NCBI GenBank assembly: GCA_963749875.1 | Contig: CAVVOX010000003.1 | Location: 248,001-312,000 of the forward strand | Direction of reading: 5' to 3' | DNA: 64,000 bases | Source of the DNA: JAHQVI01 sp963749875 | GTDB lineage: Bacteria > Pseudomonadota > Alphaproteobacteria > Rhizobiales > Rhodomicrobiaceae | In this document: in pieces, positions 16,685-25,497 of the stretch | How the letters are laid out: every line of letters begins with the position of its first letter | How positions within the stretch are numbered: the first letter of the stretch is position 1 | Program-made: the position numbers and the translations under genes | The notes under the pieces: model-generated | What the model saw: the letters and a program-made list of their open reading frames with translations, nothing else | What the model was told of the DNA's origin: nothing | Database searches by the model: none

Positions 16685-17698
16685 TTAGCTCCCGCTGCGC
16701 CGCTCAAGCCGCATGAGCATGATCCGGGCGGCGGCGAGGACAAGGAAGGTTATGATAAAGAGGATCAGGCCGAGCGCGATCAGCGAGGAGGTATAAATTT
16801 CGCCGTCGGCCTCGGTGAATTCGTTTGCGATACTGGCCGAAATGGTCGTGCCTGGCGCTAGCAGCGAGGCCGAGATCCGGTGGGCGTTGCCGATCACGAA
16901 GGTAACGGCCATGGTCTCGCCGAGGGCCCGGCCGAGCCCCAGCATGGTTCCGCCGATGATGCCGACACGCGTATAGGGGATGGTGATGCTACGAAGCACT
17001 TCCCAGCGGGTGCAGCCGACGCCGTAGGCGGCTTCTTTGAGCATTGCAGGGACGGCTTCGAACACATCACGCGTGATGGCCGCGATGAAAGGGAGAACCA
17101 TGATCGCCAGGATCAAACTCGCGGTCAGGATGCCGATGCCATAAGGCGGCCCCGCAAACAGCGCGGACAGGATCGGGATCGATCCGAAGATCGAGATCAG
17201 CGCAGGCTGAACCACCTTCTGAAGAAACGGCGCCAGAATGAAGAGGCCCCAAATGCCGTAGATAATGCTCGGAATGCCCGCCAGAAGCTCGATCGCGATG
17301 CCGATCGGGCGGCGCAGGCGCGGTGGGCACAGCTCGGTCAGGAAGATTGCGACCCCGATGCCGACCGGAACGGCGATCAGCATGGCGATGGCCGAGGTGA
17401 CGAGCGTCCCGTAGATCGGAGCGGCGGCGCCGAATTTCTCGGTGACCGGATTCCAGACTTCCGTGTAGAAGAAGCTGAGGCCGAATTTGGCGAAGGCGGG
17501 CCATGCGCCGAGGGCAAGCGAAATCATCGTCGCCCCGAGAACGGCAAGAACGCCGATTGCGGCGGCGTAGGTCAGATACCGGAATGTCGTATCGCTGAAA
17601 CGGAAGCGGCGTGCGATTTTCGCTCGATTGGTAACGTCTCTCGCCAATGAGATGTCGCCGCTCATCAAGGCTCCAGCTTCCACAGAGGCATCGGTCAT
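16685..17698 (-). CDS. pstC: Phosphate ABC transporter permease PstC
   Basis: The 337-residue permease has the MetI-like domain with the coupling loop MLKEAAYGVGCTRWEVLRSI and an extended N-terminal cytoplasmic region before the first membrane segment. The conserved segment YTEVWNPVTEKFGAAAPIYGT marks the PstC branch. It lies about 136 bases after pstS, behind a terminator-like hairpin, which fits the usual excess of the binding protein over the permeases. Confidence 0.95.
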   Translation of the reverse strand: MTDASVEAGALMSGDISLARDVTNRAKIARRFRFSDTTFRYLTYAAAIGVLAVLGATMISLALGAWPAFAKFGLSFFYTEVWNPVTEKFGAAAPIYGTLVTSAIAMLIAVPVGIGVAIFLTELCPPRLRRPIGIAIELLAGIPSIIYGIWGLFILAPFLQKVVQPALISIFGSIPILSALFAGPPYGIGILTASLILAIMVLPFIAAITRDVFEAVPAMLKEAAYGVGCTRWEVLRSITIPYTRVGIIGGTMLGLGRALGETMAVTFVIGNAHRISASLLAPGTTISASIANEFTEADGEIYTSSLIALGLILFIITFLVLAAARIMLMRLERRSGS

Positions 17699-17788
17699 CT
17701 GGCCACCTTTTAACTACCACAAGAATCACGCCAATTCACGCTCTAGCCTCCAACTCTCGGCGGCGATATTCGACTTATGCCCATGCAA

Positions 17789-17823
17789 CAAGAAAGACCG
17801 GACGAGACGATCCCGGCCGGTCT
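17789..17823 (-). terminator. Attenuator-like hairpin between pstS and pstC
   Basis: On the reverse strand AGACCGG and CCGGTCT form a 7-bp stem with a 15-base loop, followed by TTCTTG. It would partly stop transcription after pstS and so keep the permease genes lower. Confidence 0.55.
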
Positions 17824-17834
17824 CTCCAAACACC

Positions 17835-18884
17835 TCAGTTCGACGCGAAGACCGGATTGCCCTTCGAGTCTTTGATTTCCTTCTTCCAGTAAGCCTCGAT
17901 GTCCTTGACGACGTTGTCGGGCATCGGGACATAGTCGAGTTCGCTAGCCATCTTGTCGCCATTAGCGTAGCACCAGGCGAAGAACTTGAGGGCTTCTGCG
18001 GACGCATTCGGATCCTTCGGTTGCTTGTACGTCAGGATCCAGGTCGCAGCCGTCATCGGCCAGGAGTCGTCGCCAGGCTGGTTGGCGAGGATGACGCCAT
18101 AACCAGGCTTGGAGCTCCAGTCGGCATTCGCTGCGGCCGCTGCGAAAGCTTCGGCGGTCGGAGCGACGACCTTGCCGGCCTTATTCGCCATCTTCGCGTA
18201 GGTCAGCTTGTTCTGCAGCGCATAGGCGTATTCGACATAGCCGATCGAGCCGCCCGTATTGCCGACATTGTTGGCAACGCCTTCATTGCCCTTGGCGCCG
18301 ATACCGACAGGCCACTGAACCGACTTCTCAACACCGACCTTGGACTTCCAGTCGGCACTCACGTCAGCCAGATAGTAGGTGAAGTTGAAGGTGGTGCCCG
18401 ATCCGTCGGAGCGGTGCACAACGGCGATCGCCTGTTTCGGCAGCTTGACGTCCGGATTCAGCTTCTTGATCGCTGCATCGTCCCAGCTCTTGATGTCGCC
18501 GAGGAAGATCTTGGCCAGCATCGGGCCGTCGAGGACGAGTTCGCCGGCCTTGAGGCCCTCGACGTTCACGACCGGAACGATACCGCCCATGACCATCGGA
18601 AACTGAGCGAGGCCGATCGACTTGAGGTCTTCGCCGGAAAGCGGAGCGTCCGAAGCGCCGAAGGTCACGGTCTTGGCCTTGATCTGCTTGATGCCGCCGC
18701 CGGAGCCGATCGACTGATAGTTCATACCGATGCCCGTCTCTTTCTTGTAGGCGTCGGCCCATTTGGCGTAGATCGGGTAAGGGAAAGTGGCGCCAGCCCC
18801 CGAAATGTCGGCGGCGGAGACCTGTCCGATCGCAGCAAAGGAAAAAGCGACCGCGGTGGCGAGCGCGATGATAGGTTTATTCAC
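17835..18884 (-). CDS. pstS: Phosphate-binding periplasmic protein PstS
   Basis: The 349-residue protein starts at GTG 18884 (VNKPIIALATAVAFSF), with AAGGAGAGG upstream. A signal peptide ends at QVSAADI. The phosphate-binding motifs are GAGATFPYPIYAKW near the mature N-terminus, SIGSGGGIKQI, GASDAPLS and VHRSDGSGTTFNFTYYL. It catches phosphate in the periplasm for PstCAB. A Pho box lies 80-117 bases upstream. An earlier in-frame start at 18929 would put 15 residues ahead of the signal and is unlikely. Confidence 0.96.
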   Translation of the reverse strand: MNKPIIALATAVAFSFAAIGQVSAADISGAGATFPYPIYAKWADAYKKETGIGMNYQSIGSGGGIKQIKAKTVTFGASDAPLSGEDLKSIGLAQFPMVMGGIVPVVNVEGLKAGELVLDGPMLAKIFLGDIKSWDDAAIKKLNPDVKLPKQAIAVVHRSDGSGTTFNFTYYLADVSADWKSKVGVEKSVQWPVGIGAKGNEGVANNVGNTGGSIGYVEYAYALQNKLTYAKMANKAGKVVAPTAEAFAAAAANADWSSKPGYGVILANQPGDDSWPMTAATWILTYKQPKDPNASAEALKFFAWCYANGDKMASELDYVPMPDNVVKDIEAYWKKEIKDSKGNPVFASN

Positions 18885-18963
18885 TGATCCTCTCCTTGAT
18901 TTGCGCGTTGGAGGGAGGACGGCCTGCAAGCCATCCTCGAGTCGACCTTAACAACGGCGCATC

Positions 18964-19001
18964 CTCATTATTATGACAACTGCATTAAGTTATTGTGACA
19001 G
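18964..19001 (-). promoter_or_regulatory. Pho box upstream of pstS
   Basis: On the reverse strand the 11-base units CTGTCACAATA, ACTTAATGCAG, TTGTCATAATA and ATGAGG follow one another. Units one and three fit the PhoB half-site CTGTCAT well, while unit two fits poorly. This suggests one or two PhoB dimer sites and strong phosphate control of pstSCAB. Confidence 0.75.
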
Positions 19002-19061
19002 CACAAGTCACTGATTCAAAAGAAAAATCTTGAGGATAAACGGAAGATCGGCGTCGGCTTG

Positions 19062-20444
19062 TTAACCGGCGTTTTCCAAGCCGCCTGCGGTGCTGGAGGC
19101 GGGGGCTTGGTCCAGGACGATCTTGAAAGTGGAGCCTTTTCCGACCTTGGAGGAAACCTGCAGCTCTCCCCTGTGACGGGTGACGACATGCTTGACGATC
19201 GCGAGGCCCAGTCCGGTTCCCGATTTCTCTCCACCCTTGTCGCTGGCGCGGTAAAAGCGCTCGGTGAGGCGCGGCAGATGCTTCTCATCGATGCCCGGCC
19301 CGTCATCGCGTACGGTCAGGACAATTTTGCCGGCGCCGGCTTCGCTCCCGCTTTCGATGGTCAGCCAGACATTGCCGCCGGGCTTTCCGTATTTGATGCT
19401 GTTCTCCACCAGGTTGGAGACCATCTGAATCAGCTCGTCCTGGTCGCCGAGAACCCAGGCTCCCTCGGTCTCGCCGCCGAAATGCAGACTGATCTCACTT
19501 TGTTCCGCGACCGGCTCCAGATCGATCAGGGCATGCTCGACCACATCGCCGAGATCGACGCGGTTCTGCGGCCTGAGATGGATCCGCATCTCGATCCGGC
19601 TCAATGACAGCAGATTGTCGATCAGCCGCGCCATGCGCCGCGCCTGACGGGCCATAATGTCGAGGAAATGATCGCGCGCCGCGTCGTCGTTTCGCGCCGC
19701 GCCCTGGAGGGTTTCGATAAAGCCGATCACGGACGATAAAGGCGTGCGCAGTTCGTGGCTTGCATTGGCGACGAAGTCCGTGCGCAGCGTGTCCATGCGG
19801 TCCTGTTCGGTGAGGTCTCGCAGATGCAGCATGATGGCGGGCGCGCGGCTGTTGGGCTCGGCGGCATTCTTGCCGATCCAGCTTATGACCGCTTCCATGT
19901 GGCGCTCGATCGGGACCCGCTGCTCATAGGCCACCATCTGCTTGGGCTGCGCTGGGCTGACGGTCGCGGCCGCTTCGAGAACGCCCGGGTCCCGTATGAC
20001 GCTGGAGATATGATCCAGCTCCCGAAGCGCGGGCCATAGATCCCTGGCGAGACCGTTGAAGGTCAGGATGCGTCGTTGTGCATCCAGAAGGATGACGGGC
20101 GAGGGCAGCCCCTCCAGCACACCCGCAAGCGCCTGTTCGGCGCCCCGGCGTTCGCCAGCCCGCAAATCCAGCCGGAGAGGACGGAAGACGCCCTCACGCG
20201 GAATGAAGGCTGCGCCGGCCGTCATCAGAAGGATGCCCGACACAGCCGGCAAAGCCGGAAGCTGGTAAAAGACGACGAAAACCAGGATGAGACAGTAGCT
20301 GAGCCCCAAGAGCCAGCGGCGCAAATAGAGGCGCTGGACGACACGCTGAGCAAGGGCCTCGGCGCCTGCTGGAAGATCAGGAAGCACGATATCGCCAATA
20401 TAGCCGCCCAATGGGCTCTGTTGATCGTGTGGGTGGTCTACCAT
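19062..20444 (-). CDS. phoR: Phosphate regulon sensor kinase PhoR
   Basis: The 460-residue kinase has two membrane segments near residues 44-82 and almost no periplasmic loop, as in PhoR. A PAS-like region follows (about 105-215). The H-box is DFVANASHELRTPLSSVIGF with phospho-acceptor H230. ATP-binding motifs are NLVENSIKYG, VRDDGPGI and GTGLGLAIVKHV. It senses PstSCAB-PhoU state and phosphorylates PhoB. It is first in the gene order, with pstS about 180 bases downstream behind its own Pho box. Confidence 0.95.
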   Translation of the reverse strand: MVDHPHDQQSPLGGYIGDIVLPDLPAGAEALAQRVVQRLYLRRWLLGLSYCLILVFVVFYQLPALPAVSGILLMTAGAAFIPREGVFRPLRLDLRAGERRGAEQALAGVLEGLPSPVILLDAQRRILTFNGLARDLWPALRELDHISSVIRDPGVLEAAATVSPAQPKQMVAYEQRVPIERHMEAVISWIGKNAAEPNSRAPAIMLHLRDLTEQDRMDTLRTDFVANASHELRTPLSSVIGFIETLQGAARNDDAARDHFLDIMARQARRMARLIDNLLSLSRIEMRIHLRPQNRVDLGDVVEHALIDLEPVAEQSEISLHFGGETEGAWVLGDQDELIQMVSNLVENSIKYGKPGGNVWLTIESGSEAGAGKIVLTVRDDGPGIDEKHLPRLTERFYRASDKGGEKSGTGLGLAIVKHVVTRHRGELQVSSKVGKGSTFKIVLDQAPASSTAGGLENAG

Positions 20445-20627
20445 GACACGCGCTTGGTTGTTGAATTGTTGTTATGACGCGACTGGCCGCCCGGCGGCAT
20501 TCGATAGGGGTCAAGCCATGAGTCCTATCACAGCGATACGACAGTTTCTTCACAGCCGCCGTGGCGGTTTAACCTGAGACCGGTCCCTAGGGGCCGCCCT
20601 CATGGCACTGGCGATAGGCTGCGCCCG

Positions 20628-20993
20628 TCAATCACGGCTGAGACCGCGCGCCTCCAGGTCGCGCAGATATTGCTGCCATAGCGCGTCCTGGTCTTCGCCG
20701 ATCTCAAACAGATACGGCCAGGAATAGATCCCGGTGCTGTGGCCGTCGCTGAAGGTCAGCCGGACCGCATAATTGCCGGTCGGCTGGATGTCCGCAATCA
20801 TCACGCTCCGCTTGCCGCCGATGATCTTGCGCTCGTCCGCACCATGCCCCTTCACTTCGGCGCTCGGACTATGCACGCGCAGGAACTCGGCCGTATAGGT
20901 GAAGGCGCTCCCGTCGTCGAATGCGACATGCAGTTGATCCCTGGCCGGGTTCAGACGAATCTCCGTGGGCCAGGCCGTCTTGTCATCCGTCAT
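20628..20993 (-). CDS. DUF971 (gamma-butyrobetaine hydroxylase-like N-terminal) protein
   Basis: The 121-residue protein matches DUF971. It shows WPTEIRLNPARDQLHVAFDD, LRVHSPSAEVKGHG and YAVRLTFSDGHSTGIYSWPYL, the typical blocks of this small domain. In eukaryotes the domain is the N-terminus of gamma-butyrobetaine hydroxylase; the bacterial stand-alone forms have been linked to iron-sulfur cluster assembly. The gene stands alone. The call is by family only. Confidence 0.85.
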   Translation of the reverse strand: MTDDKTAWPTEIRLNPARDQLHVAFDDGSAFTYTAEFLRVHSPSAEVKGHGADERKIIGGKRSVMIADIQPTGNYAVRLTFSDGHSTGIYSWPYLFEIGEDQDALWQQYLRDLEARGLSRD

Positions 20994-21052
20994 TATTTTC
21001 CTCGCTCGGCGTTAAGGATAATCTTAACGGAACCCCATGTAGCGTCGCCTGC

Positions 21053-21376
21053 ATGCGTAACGCCCGATCCTCGGTTAAGGCCCGTTTCCCGATGCCGCCC
21101 ATCCAGCTCTCGCGCCGCGAACGCGCATCCTTATGGAAATTGCAGGACCGTCCACGCCAGCTTGGGGAAATTCCTGCCGATCACGCCGAAAAGCTGGTCA
21201 ATTACGCGCTCGCCAGGAAATACGTGCTTCTATTCTACATTACCCCACTCGGGCAAATTGAGCTCTTGCGCCAACGCTTCCGTGACGTCAAGCCGGCCAA
21301 GCCGCCGCGCAGGATCGCGCTGCCGCCCTTCCGGCATCAATTGTTGCTGCCGAGCCATATACGCGACGGCGCCTGA
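21053..21376 (+). CDS. Conserved hypothetical protein, about 107 aa
   Basis: The frame is open from 20921, but the likely start is ATG 21053 (MRNARSSVKARFPMPPIQLS) or ATG 21092 (MPPIQLSRRERASLWKL). The product is basic, and its middle, ADHAEKLVNYALARKYVLLF, looks like a helix followed by a strand. No domain is known to me. It lies divergent from the DUF971 gene. A perfect palindrome GTTAAG-N6-CTTAAC at about 21011-21028 precedes it and may be an operator. Confidence 0.5.
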   Translation: MRNARSSVKARFPMPPIQLSRRERASLWKLQDRPRQLGEIPADHAEKLVNYALARKYVLLFYITPLGQIELLRQRFRDVKPAKPPRRIALPPFRHQLLLPSHIRDGA

Positions 21377-21496
21377 GAAGGTACGATCATCGATACTGCC
21401 GGATCGAACTGCGCTCGCCCTCCGGCGTTATGACGTAAAGCGCAGAACATAGTCGTGGCGCAACCCGGCTTTACCCGAGCCGGACAGGAGAAAGCG

Positions 21497-21799
21497 ATGA
21501 AAAGAGTAACTGCATTGATCGCAATTTGTGCGCTGGCCGTCACGTCGGGCACGGCCTTGGCCGGCGGCTTCGGAAAGCGGAGCGGCGAGAGAGTCGGGAA
21601 CGAGGCCCTGTCCAAGCGCGAACCGCAGGTGCGCGGATTTCTGTTCCGTCCCGGCGGGCATCGCTATGAGTTCGAATTCGAACCGTATATCCGCAAGAAT
21701 GGGCCTTATGGCTATTATCCGGATTACGATCCGCGATCGTTTTCGGAACGTGTCCTGAGCGATCCCCGTCTCCCGACGACGGCCCCATCGGCATTTTAG
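21497..21799 (+). CDS. Exported hypothetical protein, 100 aa
   Basis: ATG 21497 follows CAGGAGAAAGCG. Residues 1-22 (MKRVTALIAICALAVTSGTALA) form a signal peptide with an A-x-A site. The short mature part is polar and rich in Arg, Tyr and Pro (RKNGPYGYYPDYDPR). No family is recognised. It is followed by a mosaic repeat and the IS630 element. Confidence 0.6.
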   Translation: MKRVTALIAICALAVTSGTALAGGFGKRSGERVGNEALSKREPQVRGFLFRPGGHRYEFEFEPYIRKNGPYGYYPDYDPRSFSERVLSDPRLPTTAPSAF

Positions 21800-21829
21800 G
21801 CCGGCTGAACGCCAGGCATGATATTGCGA

Positions 21830-21956
21830 GCGCAACGCGTGTCCAAGCATGTCCCCACGAAGGCGGGGATGGACGCGGGAACAGTTGCGCTCGTCTTTTG
21901 AAATCGATCGGCTTGACCTCGTTCAAGTGATTCAACTTGAACGAGGGTTGATCTAG
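21830..21956. repeat. Mosaic palindromic repeat R1 + R2
   Basis: R1 (GCGCAACGCG...GGAACAGTTGCGCTCG, 21830-21893, with inner hairpin GTCCCCACGAAGGCGGGGAT) is joined by the linker TCTTTTGAAAT to R2 (21911-21956), a palindrome made of CTCGTTCAAGTGATTC and AACTTGAACGAGGGTTGATC. The same R1-linker-R2 order is found at 29602-29727. The IS630 element begins at the CTAG that ends R2. Confidence 0.85.
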
Positions 21957-23089
21957 TGGTCTGATCCATTCAGGCGATTCCCAAATTCTCCGAAGCAGCT
22001 CATTCTTGCGCAATGAGATCAGGGATCACCGTGACTGTTACGCGCGATGAGCGGCTTCGTCTTGAAACCATCATTGCGGATCGTTGTGCGCCTCAGAAAC
22101 ACGTCTGGCGCGCGCAGATTATTCTGGCCACCGCCGATGGTTGCGGCACCACCGAGATCATGCGCCGGTCCGGCAAATCCAAACCCGTCGTCTGGCGTTG
22201 GCAGGAGCGCTTCATGCATGAGGGCGTGGATGGGCTGCTTCGCGACAAGACGCGGCGGCCAGGGAAGAAGCCTTTGCCCGCAACGACCGTGCAACGTGTC
22301 GTTGATCTGGCGCTGAGCAGGCCGCCGGGAGAGACCACGCATTGGACCGGCCGGATGTTGGCCAGGGCTGCCAATGTCAGCCTGCGTTCGGTTCAGCGCA
22401 TTCTTGAAGCCCATCAGCTTTCTCCGCACCGGATCCGGACGTTCAAGCTTTCCAAAGATCCCCACTTTGCCGACAAGCTCAGAGACATTGTCGGTCTCTA
22501 CGTTGATCCGCCCGCTCATGCCGTCGTTTTCTCGGTTGATGAGAAGAGCCAAATCCAGGCGCTGGACCGTACCCAACCGGGACTGCCAATGAAGAAGGGG
22601 CGAGCCGGAACCATGACCCATGATTACAAGCGGAACGGGACGACGACCTTATTCGCCGCGCTCAATGTGCTGGAAGGAACGGTCATTGGCCGCAACATGC
22701 AGCGCCATCGTCATCAGGAATTCATCCGCTTCCTGAATACCATCGAGGCGCAGGTTCCGGCAGGCAAGCTCGTCCACGCCATTGTCGACAACTACGCGAC
22801 GCATAAACACTCCAAAGTCAGGGCCTGGCTGGCGCGCCATCCGCGTTGGACATTCCATTTTACGCCAACTTCAGCGTCCTGGCTCAATGCTGTCGAGGGC
22901 TTCTTCGCAAAACTCACGCGGCAACGGTTGAAACGGGGCGTGTTCCGATCCCTCGTTGAGCTGCAAACGGCTATCAACCGCTTTATCCAGGAAAACAATG
23001 CCGAGCCGAAACCCTTCGCCTGGACAGCCGATCCAGATCGGATCATCGAAAGCGTCAAGCGTGGGAAGCAAATGTTAGAGTCGCTCCAC
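21956..23089 (+). mobile_element. Intact IS630-family insertion sequence
   Basis: The element is 1134 bp. It is flanked by a duplicated TA (21954-21955 and 23090-23091), the target of this family. Left end GTGGTCTGATCC and right end (reverse) GTGGAGCGACTC are imperfect inverted repeats. It holds one transposase gene, whose stop codon reads into the right flank. A piece nearly identical to it lies at 5756-5990. It inserted exactly at the end of an R2 repeat. Confidence 0.85.
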
Positions 23090-23092
23090 TAG
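22013..23092 (+). CDS. IS630-family transposase
   Basis: The 359-residue transposase has an N-terminal winged/helix-turn-helix DNA-binding part (TTEIMRRSGKSKPVVWRWQE) and a DDE domain. Catalytic blocks are VVFSVDEKSQIQALD (first Asp near residue 178), HAIVDNYATHKH (second Asp) and SASWLNAVEGFFAKL (Glu). The frame is full length without stops, so the element may still move. The TAG stop (23090-23092) uses the duplicated target TA, as often seen in compact elements. Confidence 0.93.
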   Translation: MRSGITVTVTRDERLRLETIIADRCAPQKHVWRAQIILATADGCGTTEIMRRSGKSKPVVWRWQERFMHEGVDGLLRDKTRRPGKKPLPATTVQRVVDLALSRPPGETTHWTGRMLARAANVSLRSVQRILEAHQLSPHRIRTFKLSKDPHFADKLRDIVGLYVDPPAHAVVFSVDEKSQIQALDRTQPGLPMKKGRAGTMTHDYKRNGTTTLFAALNVLEGTVIGRNMQRHRHQEFIRFLNTIEAQVPAGKLVHAIVDNYATHKHSKVRAWLARHPRWTFHFTPTSASWLNAVEGFFAKLTRQRLKRGVFRSLVELQTAINRFIQENNAEPKPFAWTADPDRIIESVKRGKQMLESLH

Positions 23093-23101
23093 TGTGATTC
23101 A

Positions 23102-23153
23102 GATCCAGACGTTCGTCGTCCCTCGCAGCAGGTGACGAACGAACGTCTGGATC
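23102..23153. repeat. Strong palindrome next to the IS630 right end
   Basis: GATCCAGACGTTCGT and ACGAACGTCTGGATC form the arms of a hairpin with a loop of about 20 bases, starting 13 bases after the element. No second copy was found in the window. Confidence 0.6.
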
Positions 23154-23225
23154 GTGACATTCGCCGCATAGCCAGAGCGGCGGCTTGGCCGTGCGGAAGA
23201 GCATTTGCCGACGTAAGGGTTCGCG

Positions 23226-23714
23226 ATGAAGACTGCAATTCGGTGCCTGTTCATTTCGTCGCTGCTCGCGCTCGCGCCTGCCGCGGCATTTGCCGACAAG
23301 GCGGAGAGTTTGGCCGCGGCCGTGCCGGCGGAGGTTTCCGAGATCGTCAGCGGCGGCACCTGGTCCGATAAAGGGAAGAGCGGCTTTTACCGGGCGATGG
23401 TGATCACGCCGGGGGAAGGCGCTGCGGCCGCGGTCGTCGTGCAGCTTCTCTCGCTTGAGAGCGAAGATGCGACGCCCAAGATTGCCAAGACCGTTCCGAT
23501 CAAGGAAATCGCGGAGAAGGGCTTTTCGAGCGCGGTCCTGGCGATGGACGCGGAAAACGAAAATGAAATGACGCTGATCGTGACGGCTTACGGTTCGAGC
23601 ACCGATCAGGACACGGCGCTTCAGGTCAAGTTCGACGGAAAAGGCGCCTATGAGATCCTTCCGATGACGGCGGACGGTGCCGATCCCGCGGCGGCGGAAA
23701 CGCCGAACAATTGA
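23226..23714 (+). CDS. Exported hypothetical protein, 162 aa
   Basis: ATG 23226 begins a signal peptide (MKTAIRCLFISSLLALAPAA, cut after AFA). The mature protein is acidic, with segments FYRAMVITPGEGAAAAVVVQ and NEMTLIVTAYGSSTDQDTAL that look like beta strands. No named domain is recognised. It may be periplasmic. The IS630 element upstream has probably cut it from its former neighbour but leaves the ribosome site (AAGGG) intact. Confidence 0.6.
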   Translation: MKTAIRCLFISSLLALAPAAAFADKAESLAAAVPAEVSEIVSGGTWSDKGKSGFYRAMVITPGEGAAAAVVVQLLSLESEDATPKIAKTVPIKEIAEKGFSSAVLAMDAENENEMTLIVTAYGSSTDQDTALQVKFDGKGAYEILPMTADGADPAAAETPNN

Positions 23715-23896
23715 GGCCGATGCCGGCCGGCGGCTGAAGAGGCATAGCCGGAGGGCGAGCGCACGCGACCTCGTGCAGCAATCCGTCAGATTCTGCTTGC
23801 ATACGATCCTCAGCGTCTTATATGCAGCGTTAAGACAGGTGCGTGGTTGAAAATCCTCAACACAGCAATAATTTCGTGTGCGGCGCAGGTCGGCGT

Positions 23897-23924
23897 TTGA
23901 CAATCGGGGCTTGGGCTCTATTGT
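23897..23924 (+). promoter_or_regulatory. Candidate promoter of the DEAD-box helicase
   Basis: TTGACA (23897-23902) and TATTGT (23919-23924) are spaced by 16 bases. The leader before ATG 24015 would be about 85 bases. The rest of the 300-base gap (23715-24014) holds no gene. Confidence 0.45.
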
Positions 23925-24014
23925 CTCGCCTTAAAGCTACGGGCCCGCACCTTTAACCAACGTTCACATTAACCTTGAATAGTTCGACAGCTTAATTGCT
24001 GCGAACACGCGGAC

Positions 24015-25484
24015 ATGACATTTAATCATCTCGGTCTCAGTCAACAAACTCTGGACGCTATATCAGCTGCCGGTTTTACGACGCCCACCCCTATCCAGGA
24101 ACAGGCGATCCCGATAGCCAATAGCGGCGGCGACGTCGTCGGTATCGCCCAGACGGGAACCGGCAAGACGGCGTCCTTCGTTCTTCCCATGCTGACGAAG
24201 CTTGAAAGCGGGCGCGCCCGTGCCCGGATGCCGCGCTCGCTCATCCTGGAGCCGACGCGCGAACTCGCGGCGCAGGTGGCCGAAGCCTTCGATCAGCTCG
24301 GCGTCAATCACAAGCTCAACGTGGCTTTGCTGATCGGCGGCGTGTCATTCGATGAGCAATTCCGCACACTCGATCGCGGTGCGGACGTTCTGATCGCGAC
24401 GCCCGGCCGTCTTATGGACCATTTTTCGCGCGGCAAGCTGCTCTTGTCGGGCGTGGAAATCCTCGTGATCGACGAAGCGGACCGGATGCTCGATATGGGC
24501 TTCATCCCGGACATCGAGAAGATCTGCGGCATGTTGCCGGTCGCACGGCAGACCTTGTTCTTCTCGGCAACCATGCCCAAAGAAGTCCGGAAGCTTGCGG
24601 ACAAATTCCTGAAGGATCCGCAACGCGTCGACATTACGCCCGACAGCTCCGCAGCCAAGACGATCACCCAAAAACTGAAACTCGCTCCTTCCGACGTCGC
24701 ATCGAAGCGCCAGGTTCTGCGTGATCTGATCAACGGATCGGGCGTCAAGAATGCGATCATCTTCTGTAACCGCAAGCGCGACGTTGCAATCCTCCACAAA
24801 TCCTTGTGCAAGCATGGCTTCAACGCCGGAGCGCTGCATGGCGATATGGAACAGCGCGAACGCACAGCGACGCTGGACGCCTTCCGCCGCGGCGACATCA
24901 GTCTGCTGGCGGCGAGCGATGTGGCGGCGCGCGGGCTCGATATTCCCGACGTCAGCCATATTTTCAATTTCGACGTGCCGATCACGCCGGAAGATTACGT
25001 TCACCGCATCGGCCGGACCGGCCGGGCGGGCCGCGAGGGCTATGCCGCGACAATCGTGACCCCCGGCGACATTGTGGCCATTCGCGCTATCGAAAAGCTC
25101 TGCCGTCAAAAAATCGAATGGCTCGACGGCGAACCGTCACCGGAAGAGCTCGAGGAGTATAGGAAGTCGGGCAACCGCCGGGGACGCCCCCGTCGTTCGA
25201 ACGACAGGCCGCAAAAGGCCGATCGGCCGAAAAAGGGCGAAGGACGCGCAAGCGCTTCGAAGGCATCCAGCCGTTCAAAACCGGCGAAGACGGCGAAGGC
25301 GGAACCGGAAAAGCATCTCAATGGGGACAATCCCGCGAACGGCCCCATTTCCCAGCGTCCCAATGAAAATGATCCGCCCCGCCGCGAGCGGCCCCGCGAG
25401 CGCAAATCGCGCGAGCCCGAGGTCGTCGGAATGGGCGACCATGTTCCCGCATTTCTCTTGAACCCGATCCGCCGCGCGAGATAA
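24015..25484 (+). CDS. DEAD-box ATP-dependent RNA helicase, RhlE-like
   Basis: The 489-residue helicase has all motifs in order: Q motif TPIQEQAIP, motif I AQTGTGKT, PTRELA, TPGR, DEAD in VIDEADRMLDMGF, SAT, IIFCNRKRD, ARGLDIPDVSHIFNFD and HRIGRTGRAGR. The last 110 residues are a disordered basic tail rich in Arg, Lys and Ser, which probably binds RNA. Such helicases unwind structured RNA in ribosome assembly or mRNA decay, often in the cold. There is no clear ribosome site before ATG 24015. RhlE is the closest named type; the exact ortholog is not certain. Confidence 0.9.
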   Translation: MTFNHLGLSQQTLDAISAAGFTTPTPIQEQAIPIANSGGDVVGIAQTGTGKTASFVLPMLTKLESGRARARMPRSLILEPTRELAAQVAEAFDQLGVNHKLNVALLIGGVSFDEQFRTLDRGADVLIATPGRLMDHFSRGKLLLSGVEILVIDEADRMLDMGFIPDIEKICGMLPVARQTLFFSATMPKEVRKLADKFLKDPQRVDITPDSSAAKTITQKLKLAPSDVASKRQVLRDLINGSGVKNAIIFCNRKRDVAILHKSLCKHGFNAGALHGDMEQRERTATLDAFRRGDISLLAASDVAARGLDIPDVSHIFNFDVPITPEDYVHRIGRTGRAGREGYAATIVTPGDIVAIRAIEKLCRQKIEWLDGEPSPEELEEYRKSGNRRGRPRRSNDRPQKADRPKKGEGRASASKASSRSKPAKTAKAEPEKHLNGDNPANGPISQRPNENDPPRRERPRERKSREPEVVGMGDHVPAFLLNPIRRAR

Positions 25485-25497
25485 TCCCAACCCGTTC

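Noticed and set aside
17628..18887. 419-codon forward frame opposite pstS
   Set aside because: Shadow of pstS and the intergenic hairpin.
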